Source of the DNA: Branchipolynoe longqiensis
Lineage: Eukaryota; Annelida; Polychaeta; Phyllodocida; Polynoidae
Assembly: GCA_030323885.1 (NCBI GenBank)
Contig: CM059193.1
Coordinates: 57,122,042 to 57,186,041, forward strand
Reading direction: 5' to 3'
Length of the DNA: 64,000 nucleotides
This document shows positions 54,337 through 62,654 of this stretch, piece after piece. Under the pieces are notes generated by a model. The model ran no database searches. It was not told the origin of the DNA and saw only the letters and a program-made list of their open reading frames with translations. The translations under genes were made by a program, and so were the position numbers. The first letter of the stretch is position 1. Each line of letters opens with the position of its first letter.

Positions 54337-55440
54337 TGTTAAATATTCTGATAAAACGCAAGGGTGGGGGAATGCAAATGGTCTATAATGGAATACAAAT
54401 GGTCTATTAAGGTAAATGGTATATATATAGTGCCAGGTGCATGAATGTATTTATGTAGTTGCTGGTGATCCTTTATGGTGCTGTCACGTAACGATGTTTC
54501 TCGCCAACGCGCGTCGACGTGGGTAATTTTTTGGCGAAACGTCAGGAGACGTCTGGAAGCGTTACACACGCGTTAGGCACGCATTGGTATTCGTTGATGG
54601 ACGGCGACGGTCGCCAAGGCACATCAGGGTATCAGCGAAGTTTTGTGCTTGCACAAAACTTTGGACGTGCGACAATGCTCGGGTGCTAACATTATGGCGA
54701 TGTTAGGGGCGCGTCGAGATACATTAAATGCACTGGATTAACATTATGCAAACGCTAGGCATACGCCACACATGCATGAGGGTCGTTCCTACATGTTGCG
54801 CCAAACTGTTGCTTTTTGTTGTTTTACGTCCTAGGAACATCTAAGGTCATATCAGGACAGAGCACCAAACTTTTAACACAACGTCGGCCACACGCTACCA
54901 ATATGTTGCGCTGACGCCGAAAAGTTTGACGAGTCTCGATGATTAAAAGTGGTTTTGCGCTTTGGTGGCACCCCGGTGAGATACGTCTTAGTGTGACAGG
55001 GCTATTACTTATGGTCAATAGTCATTGTGTATTAGGTAGATAGTGTGAAGGAGGCACTAGGGATAGTGGGTAAGGGGCCTTTGGAGCTCTAATCACTACC
55101 CTGTCCCCCCAACTGTTAGTCACGGTCACAACACACACAGCTCAGGCAGGTAGTGGCCAAGCAGCCACACCGAATGGTGGTGGTGGGCAGATCACAGTAG
55201 CCATGGTGACACAAGAATGCTTACTGTTCATTGGTGGAACTATAAATGCTTGTTGCTCATTGGAGATTATGGTCAGGTGGTATGCCATACCAGATCCATG
55301 TACCACTATAGAATAATAAACCTGAGGGTACAAGCTCTCTCTCTACTTTCATTCTTTATACTTTTCCTTTCTCTTCTTGCCTGTATTGATTTCATTATAG
55401 CCTGCCTACACAACCACAGATTCCGGCTGAGGACATTACA
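54337..55440 (+). mobile_element. Solo LTR, copy 3 (family L1), carrying MITE-E
   Basis: Starts TGTTAAATATTCTG and ends GACATTACA; flanked by AGAG at 54333-54336 and 55441-55444. A TATATATAGTGCC box (about 54420) and AATAATAAACC (about 55312) mark promoter and poly(A). Without MITE-E it is about 572 bp. Confidence 0.8.
54476..55004. mobile_element. Harbinger-type MITE-E (529 bp)
   Basis: Ends TGGTGCTGTCACGTAACG and TAGCCCTGTCACACTAAGAC (reverse complement), with TTA at 54473-54475 and 55005-55007. The uninterrupted LTR copies (38785, 42189) read CTTTACTTRTRG with a single TTA, which proves a 3-bp duplication. Its CGTCG-rich interior with a captured SINE tail matches MITE-D. Confidence 0.9.
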
Positions 55441-55443
55441 AGA

Positions 55444-56093
55444 GGGTTGGTTGGTTGTTGGAGTTTTACATCCTGGCAACATCCAAGGTCATATCAGGAA
55501 GGGTACTGGCTTGTGACAGTGCGCACTCATGGCCACGTTATAGTGCTGCCACACTGGTTTGTTTGTTTGTTGTTGTTTTATGTCCTAGCAACATCTAAGG
55601 TCATATCAGGACGGTTACCGACTTGTGACAGTGCGCACTCATGGCGACTTTATAGTGCTGCCCCACTGGAAGACCAGGCCACCAGCACCATGACCTGATA
55701 TCCCACTCAGTCACATTATCCTGACACTGAGCCATCCAGTCCTTGCCCTATCGTAATAATGCCGACTGCCAGGCTAGGAAGCACCAAGTATAAATTGTTA
55801 AGTCATTGGTTTGACTCGACCAGGGTTCGAACCCACGATCTACCAACACGGGAGACGGATGCTCTAACTCATTCGGCCATCCCGTCTGGTCTGCCCCACT
55901 GGGAGACCAGGCTGCCAGCACCATCCCACTCAGTCACATTATCCTGACATTGAGCCAACCAGTCCTTGCCCTGTCCTTGCCCTATCCTAATAATGCAGAG
56001 CGCCAGGATAAGAAGCGACACATACCATTTTTGTAAGTGATTGATTTTACTCGACCAGGAATCGAACTCCCTACCTCGCTCGGTCTTCATCAG
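55444..56093 (-). mobile_element. SINE family 1a, split by a younger SINE
   Basis: 55444-55557 (tail) and 55891-56093 (body and degraded head) are one SINE interrupted by 55558-55890. Confidence 0.88.
55558..55890 (-). mobile_element. SINE family 1b nested in SINE 1a
   Basis: Full-length 1b copy with the head CTCATTCGGCCATCCCGTCT. It is flanked by a 12-bp duplication CTGCCACACTGG (55546-55557) / CTGCCCCACTGG (55891-55902). Shows subtype 1b is younger and moved by target-primed integration. Confidence 0.92.
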
Positions 56094-56117
56094 AGGAACA
56101 CTCAAATGAATGGGAAA

Positions 56118-56390
56118 AAAACCCAATGTGTTGCTACCTTGTCGTGGTGGGGAGGCTTGTGTGCCTCCATGACCATGAGAGCTATACAAGCGGGGGCTAG
56201 CCCCCTGGCAGGTTTAACCAAGCTGGGCAGGACTCATGGTAGAGGACAGACTAAGAGCAGCAACTGGTCCTCCAGGTTGGGGGTTGGGTGTGGGGCCAAC
56301 AACCCCACCCCGGAAAAAGAACAACGTTACAGAATCACAAACAAGAAACTCAAGGCCCAGGACCGGGAAAACTGGAGAACCCTTGTTTGT
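56118..56390 (+). mobile_element. LINE 5' leader fragment
   Basis: Contains TGCTACCTTGTCGTGGTGGG ... GGCTTGTGTGCCTCCATGACC ... AGCTATAC, a leader I recognise from CR1/L2-type LINEs in many animals (from memory, not searched). The LINE frame does not follow. Confidence 0.5.
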
Positions 56391-56416
56391 GGCCTATGCC
56401 CAAAGTTGGGCGGTAG

Positions 56417-56551
56417 GTGACACGTTCATCTACGACACGGCTGAGGAGGTGTTTGTGTGGATGGGCGCTGATGCCTCAACGGGTGAAGAAGAAGAAGACT
56501 ACCAGTCACACAAATATTGTTCGCACATGGCAGGGGTTTGCAATCAGAGAG
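56417..56551 (+). CDS. Possible gelsolin-like repeat exon
   Basis: 135 bp between an AG (GGCGGTAG|GTGAC) and a donor (CAGAGAG|GTAATT), phase 1 at both borders. It encodes GDTFIYDTAEEVFVWMGADA and an acidic/His tail. The pattern GD.FI.D....VFVW.G..A is that of gelsolin/villin repeats, which bind actin and Ca2+ (family knowledge). The acceptor has little pyrimidine tract and no neighbouring gelsolin exon is visible, so this may be an exon fragment carried or stranded by transposons. Confidence 0.3.
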
Positions 56552-56652
56552 GTAATTGAAGACAGGTACTAGTACTACTACTACTGTATCTAGGAAATTG
56601 TATCGATGGCGTGTGAGTTTAAAACGTGTAGTAAAGTTGCAGAGTCTGAAGA

Positions 56653-59106
56653 CCTGGTCACATAGCCGTTAGTGGACGTAGTTGAATATAGGTGAACGTA
56701 GTGGAGGCTAACGTCGGTCAAATGTGGTGTAAGTTTGTTAAACTATGTTGAAGTATGTTAAGGTACGGCACCGTTTGCCACTGAATGATACGAATAAATA
56801 TGTTATGGTACGGATGCCGGTATGTTCCAACTATGTGCAACTACGTTCACCTACTTTCAACTACATTAGCCTCCACTATGTTCAACTTTGTTCAACTACT
56901 TTCAACTTCATTAGCCTCCACTACATTCAACTACTTTCAACTACATTAGGCTCCACTATGTTCAACTATGTTCAACTACTTTCAACTACATTAGCCTCCA
57001 CTACCTTCAACTACATTCAACTACTTTCAACTACAATAACCTTCACTATGTTCAACTACATTCAACTACTTTCAACTACATTAGCCTCCACTACTTTCAA
57101 CTTTGTTCAACTACTTTCAACGACATTAGCCTCCACTATGTTCAACTACATTCAACTACTTTCAACTACATTAGCCTCCACTATGTTCAACTACGTTCAA
57201 CTACTTTCAACTACATTAGCCTCCACTACGTTCAACTACGTTCAACTACTTTCACCTATATTAGCCTCCACTATGTTCAACTATGTTCAACTACTTTCAA
57301 CTACATTTATCTCCACTACGTTCAACTATGTTCAACTACTTTCAACTACATTAGCCTTCACTACATTCAACTACATTCAACTACTTTCAACTACATTAGC
57401 CTCCACTACTTTCAACTTTGTTCAACTACTTTCAACGACATTAGCCTCCACTACGTTCAACTATGTTCAACTACGTTCAACTACATTAGCCTCCACTACA
57501 GTCAACTACATCAAACTACTTTCAACTACATTAGCCTCCACTATGTTCAACTACATTCAACTACTTTCAACTACATTAGCCTCCACTACTTTCAACTGTG
57601 TTCCAACTACTTTCAACTACATTACCCTACTACGTTCAACTACGTTCAACTAATTTCAACTACATTAGCCTCCACTACGTTCAACTATGTTCAACTACTT
57701 TCAACTACATTAGCCTCCACTATGTTCAACTATGTTCAACTACTTTCAACTACGTTAGCCTCCACTACATTCAACTATGTTCAACTACTTTCAACTACAT
57801 TAGCCTCTGCTACATTCAACTTTGTTCAACTACGTTCAACGACATTAGTCTCCACTATGTTCAACTACATTCAACTACTTTCAACTACATTAGCCTCCAC
57901 TATGTTCAACTTTGTTCAACTACTTTCAACTTCATTAGCCTCCACTACATTCAACTACTTTCAACTACATTAGGCTCCACTATGTTCAACTATGTTCAAC
58001 TACTTTCAACTACATTAGCCTCCACTACCTTCAACTATGTTCAACTACTTTCAACTACATTAACCTTCACTACGTTCAAGTACATTCAACTACTTTCAAC
58101 TACATTAGCCTCCACTACTTTCAACTTTGTTCAACTACTTTCAATGACATTAGCCTCCACTATGTTCAACTACATTCAACTACTTTCAACTACATTAGCC
58201 TCCACTACGTTCAACTACGTTCACTTACTTTCAACTACATTAGCCTCCACTACGTTCAACTACATTCAACTACTTTCACCTACATTAGCCTCCACTATGT
58301 TCAACTATGTTCAACTACTTTCAACTACATTAATCTCCACTACATTCAACTATGTTCAACTACTTTCAACTACATTAGCCTTCACTATGTTCAACTACAT
58401 TCAGCTACTTTCAACTACATTAGCCTCCACTACTTTCAACTTTGTTCAACTACTTTCAACGACATTAGCCTCCACTACATTCAACTATGTTCAACTACTT
58501 TCAAATACATTAGCCTCCACTACAGTCAACTACATCAAACTACTTTCAACTACATTAGCCTCCACTATGTTCAACTACATTCAACTACTTTCAACTACAT
58601 TAGCCTCCACTACTTTCAACTTTTTTCCAACTACTTTCAACTACATTACCCTACTACGTTCAACTACGTTCAACTACTTTCAACTACATTGGCCTCCACT
58701 ACGTTCAACTACATTCAACTACTTTCAACTACATTTGCCTCCACTACATTCAACTACATTCAACTACTTTCAACTACATTAGCCTCCACTACGTTCAACT
58801 ACATTCAATTACTTTCAACTACATTAGCCTCCACTATGTTCAACTACATTCAACTACTTTCAACTACATTAGCCTCCACTATGTTCAACTACATTCCACT
58901 ACTTTCAACTACATTAGCCTCCACTATGTTCAACTACATTCAACTATTTTCAACTACATTAGCCTCCACTACATTCAATTTCGTTAAACTACTTTCAACT
59001 ACATTAGCATCCACTACATTCAACTACATTCAACTACTTTCAACTACATTCGCCTCAACTACGTTCAACTACGTTCAACTACATCCACTAATGGCTATGT
59101 GACCAG
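56653..59106. mobile_element. TIR element MITE-G filled with a 45-bp array
   Basis: Ends CCTGGTCACATAGCCGTTAG and CCTGGTCACATAGCCATTAG (reverse complement), then TGGAYGTAGTTGAA. The left arm holds one inverted unit (GGTGAACGTAGTGGAGGCTA). From about 56840 to 59085 runs a ~50-copy array of a 45-bp unit (TTAGCCTCCACTATG then three TTCAACTAC-type words). No TWA duplication seen. Confidence 0.8.
56840..59085. repeat. 45-bp tandem array, about 50 units
   Basis: The period is a multiple of three, so frames stay open and read LASTTFNYVQLLSTT repeats. These are not genes. See 56653-59106 for the context. Confidence 0.95.
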
Positions 59107-59436
59107 GGCATGCGTGACGTGGAAATGCTTGGCATCAAAAGCAGGTTCTTTTAAGCACTGTTAAATTAATGTACTGTTCGTTCTGCGCAGAAAATAATTG
59201 GTTAAAAAGTGCACGATCGTTTAAGTTGTGGGATAAAATCTAGATAAATGGCTGGTTTTTTTTTAAAGAACCATTGATGCTTTCAGTGGACTAGGCAACT
59301 TTAAAGGCTATCTTTCTGGTATCTGATTGGATGATTTCATGCAGCTAACATGTCTCGTGCCAACAATAGATACAGTGCGCATACCTGTGTACGCTACAAA
59401 TTCTAATGCTGCAGTTTGACCAGTTTTACGTCCTGC
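59107..59436. other. No gene seen
   Basis: Unrecognised AT-rich sequence; a short resemblance to R4 (TGATGCTTTCAGTGGACTAG) at 59275. Confidence 0.35.
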
Positions 59437-59690
59437 CAAACATATAAAATTGATATGTGTTGCTTCCTAACCTGGCGCTCGGCATGAATAGGATATAGGG
59501 CAAGGACTTGTTAGCTCAGTGTCGATAATGTGACTGAGTGAGTGGGATATCGGGTCATGGTGCTGGTGGCCTGATTTCCTAGTGTAGCACTATAAAGTCA
59601 CATTGAGTGCACACTGTCACAAGTCGGTGCCCATCCTGATCCAACCTTAGATGTTGCCAGGACGTAAGACTCCAACAGCCAATGTTCGAT
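59437..59690 (+). mobile_element. tRNA-derived SINE (family 1), head missing
   Basis: Body from AAATTGATATGTGTTGCTTCC through AAGGACTTGTTAGCTCAGTG to GATGTTGCCAGGACGTAAGACTCC. Confidence 0.85.
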
Positions 59691-59741
59691 GAATGCAAAT
59701 CTTCAAAAAGAGCAACTGTGATTGGATAGAAATTAAATTTT

Positions 59742-59940
59742 CATCATCATCATCATCATGCTGTCGGTCGCGATGTGACAAAGACTGCTTTCATTACTTG
59801 ACTGCTGCTCTCCATTTACCTCTCTGCTGTGAGAGTTGCGTCCATGAGTCGGTCTTAATGTCTCTCAGCTTCAGACATTTCATGAAAGCTGCCTGCAAAA
59901 GTGTTGAAGTGCTGCTGGCTTTTTCAAGTTACCAACGCAT
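59742..59940 (-). mobile_element. CAT-tailed retroposon R3, copy 3
   Basis: Starts with (CAT)n and reads CATGAAAGCTGCCTGCAAAA GTGTTGAAGTGCTGCTGGC, the inverse of copies at 19655 and 45116. The far end diverges. Confidence 0.7.
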
Positions 59941-60239
59941 TTAGATCGACCTGATCCCAGTCATGCACTGTCATTAAACAAACAAATCATACATATTAAG
60001 TGACATGTCTTTAGGTTCGGGGGAATGTCATACAAATGCAGGTGGTGACCCTAGTGAGTTAGGGGGTGCATTAAACAAGAATTAGCTTTGGAAACAAACA
60101 GTACACATACCCCCACACACACCCCCTACTGCCCAACTAAATAATTCATCTAATCTAAAATGTCCGTGGAAATCAACAACTAAAGGACTGATATAAATGC
60201 ACAATTGCAATACTTTCCTCTTTTTTGTGTCCTTTCTTT

Positions 60240-60790
60240 TTTTTCTATTAATTTGGTAATGCTAGCTGTTAACTCCCAACCCCCACCTGCACCCCTACCT
60301 GTGAAAGTACAACGTCTGAACACTTTAACTTCTGGATACTAAATGTTTTATTCACCGTCCAGGGACCTCACCCGCTGGCAACCTGTGCCTCTGACGTCAT
60401 CTCATTTACATAATCCTTTGTTCTCTGCTCATGCCTGGATGTCTTTTACGCATATATTGTTACACCACCTCAACCCCCACCCCCACCCCCACCCCACCCA
60501 CGACCCGTTCTTTTGCCCTATTAATCTGGTAATGTTAACTCTTAACCCCCTTCCTCTGCAACCCTCACCCCTTTCCCCCCTATTAATCTGGTAATGTTAG
60601 CTGTTAACCCCCCCCCCCCCCAACCCCCCCCCCCCCACCCCCACATCCACCCCTTCTCCCCCCCCCTATTAATCTAGTAATGTTAACTGTTAACCCTCCA
60701 ACCCTTCTATTTTTCGCCTATTAATCTGGTAATGTTAACCACCCCCACCACCACCCCGCCACCCCCACCCCCCACCCCCACACAAGAGTA
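60240..60790. repeat. C-rich repeat with five CTATTAATCTGGTAATGTTA units
   Basis: CCCTATTAATCTGGTAATGT TAACTGTTAAC followed by C tracts occurs at about 60245, 60513, 60580, 60666 and 60716, with variable C-rich spacers. The units contain GTTAAC palindromes. Confidence 0.85.
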
Positions 60791-60794
60791 GCTC

Positions 60795-61070
60795 ATTGCG
60801 CGTGCGCAATTTGATTCAATGGGATTTGACCCTAAGCACTTAGCGAGAAGCGAAACATGCCCATATAAGGCAGGCGGTTCGCCGGCCTCGTTCCCGCGCT
60901 TCCCGCTTCCCGTCGCGCGCACACAAAGCCATCACATCCGGCAGCCGACAATTGGGCGCGGCGGGCTTCTGTTGCTGTTTTTTTATTTGTTATGTGGCTG
61001 GTTCCTGGCGTGTAACAATAGGCCCACTCGGAAACACCCCCGGGGCTGGCTGGGTCACAGCGTCCGAACG
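60795..61070 (+). promoter_or_regulatory. CpG-rich promoter-like patch
   Basis: Contains TTGCGCGTGCGCAA (about 60797-60810, NRF1-like), a CATATAAGG TATA-like box at 60860-60868 and a following CpG-dense region (TTCCCGCGCTTCCCGC, GTCGCGCGCAC). Orientation inferred from the TATA. No confirmed gene; MASVTEHVFAAGSSDG from ATG 61231 is the nearest protein-like start. Confidence 0.35.
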
Positions 61071-61079
61071 CGCCCGGCC

Positions 61080-61126
61080 CGCCCCCCCCCCCCCCCGCCC
61101 CCCGCCCCCCCCCCCCCCCCCCCCGT
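61080..61126. repeat. Poly-C tract
   Basis: Long C runs broken by G; assembly length doubtful. Confidence 0.9.
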
Positions 61127-61230
61127 TACCGGCTTGCCCCGGGTCGGCCCGCCCTCTGCCGGCTGGTTACTCGCGTGTACCACTTTGTTACGTATATAAC
61201 CACTGGTACCCGTGGGACCGTGTGTATGAC

Positions 61231-61278
61231 ATGGCGTCTGTCACAGAGCATGTTTTTGCTGCGGGATCATCTGATGGA
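61231..61278 (+). other. Short protein-like start (16 codons) before a GT array
   Basis: GACATGGCG is a good start context. The frame reads MASVTEHVFAAGSSDGL and then falls into the GT repeat. It could be a first exon ending in the array or mere chance. Confidence 0.15.
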
Positions 61279-61279
61279 T

Positions 61280-62085
61280 TGTGTGTGTGTGTCTGTGTGA
61301 GTGAGTGTGTGTGGTTGTGTGTGTTTGTGTGAGAGTGTGTCGTTGTGCATGCTTGTGTGTGAGTGTGCGTCGATGTGTGTGTTTGTTGATATGAGTGTGT
61401 ATGTGTGGGTTTGTATGTGTATTTACATTTATATATATATCACTGTGCATATCATTTGTGTCTGTGTGTCTGTCTGTGTGAGTCTCTCCATTTTTGTGCG
61501 GGAGTGTGTAGGCCTACTTGTGTGTCTGTGTATGTATGTGTGTCTAAAGTGTATATGCATCTGTGTGTCAGTGTGTGTCTATGTATGTTTGTGCGGTTGT
61601 GTGTCTGTGTATGTGTGAGTGTGTCTTTGCCTGGTTGTGTGTGCCTGTGTGTGTTTGAATATGTTTGTGTGGGAGTATGTGTGTGTGTCTGTGTAGGTGT
61701 AGGTGTGTGGTTGAGTGTGCCTGTGTGTGTCTGTATATGTTTGTGTGGGAGTATGTGTGTGTGTCTGTGTAGGTGTATTGTGTGTATGTGTGTGGTTGTG
61801 TGTGGTTGCGTGTGCCTGTGTGTGTCTGTATATGTTTGTGTGGGAGTATGTGTGTGTCTGTGTAGGTGTATCTGTGTGTATGTGTGTGGTTGTGTGTGCC
61901 TGTGTGTGTCTGCATATGTTTGTGTGGGAGTATGTGTGTGTATGTGTATGTGTGTATGTGTGTGGTTGTGTGTGATTTTGTGTGTCTGTATATGTTTGCA
62001 TGGGATTATGCGTGTGTGTCTGTGTATGTGTGTGGTTGTGTGTGCCTGTGTGTGTCTGAATATGTTTGTGTGTACCTGAGACAAA
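61280..62085. repeat. TG-rich minisatellite
   Basis: GTGTGTCTGTATATGTTTGTGTGGGAGTAT words with a roughly 110-bp period around 61650-61990. Confidence 0.92.
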
Positions 62086-62149
62086 TAAGTGTTCAGAGAC
62101 AAATAAGTGTTCACACTTCCTGTCTACCATTCGCTATTTCGCTATTTCG

Positions 62150-62222
62150 TGTATGAGTATGTGTGGGTGTGTATGTGTATGGGTGTGTGTCTGTGTGTGG
62201 TTGTGTGTGGTTGTGTTGCATG
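62150..62222. repeat. TG-rich microsatellite
   Basis: GTGTGGGTGTGTATGTG words. Confidence 0.9.
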
Positions 62223-62235
62223 CATGTGTCCATTA

Positions 62236-62457
62236 GTTGATGAAGCAATAAATTCCAATTCCGGCCAATTGGTCTTCCCCATTCCACTGCGCCTTGCCCT
62301 ATCCTAGTGATGCCGAGCACCATACCAGGTAGTGACAAGTATCAAGTGTATAAGTCATCGACTTGACTCGGCCAGGGTTCGAACCCGCGGATTCGAATCC
62401 CATGACCTACCAAAACGGGAGATGGATGCTCAATTCATTTGGTCATTCAGTCTGGTT
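62236..62457 (-). mobile_element. SINE family 1, variant body
   Basis: GAAGCAATAAATTCCAATTC then GGCCAATTGGTCTTCCCCATTCC, then the common CCTATCCTAGTGATGCCGAG body and the 1b-like head (GGTTCGAACCCGCGG...ATTTGGTCATTCAGTCTGGTT). Same variant as 19905-20140. Confidence 0.8.
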
Positions 62458-62474
62458 CCAACAAATAGATTTTA

Positions 62475-62535
62475 CGTGTGTGTGTGTCTGTTCGCGTGTG
62501 TATGTGTCAGTGTATGTGTGTGTGCATGTGTGTGG
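62475..62535. repeat. TG-rich microsatellite
   Basis: GTGTGTGTGTCTGTTCGCGTG words. Confidence 0.9.
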
Positions 62536-62654
62536 TGATGAGCATATTCTATTAGTTCATACTAGGTCTTCAGCCACCGGTAATTCGCTGCCATTGTTAT
62601 CTGCTAATTGAGCAATAATTCCAACCGATACATTGTGTTACATCAATTGATCAT

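Noticed and set aside
56745..59102. Frames of LASTTFNYVQLLSTT repeats resembling a repeat protein
   Set aside because: The 45-bp period is a multiple of three, so the frame is open by default; units vary equally at all codon positions and the array sits in a TIR element.
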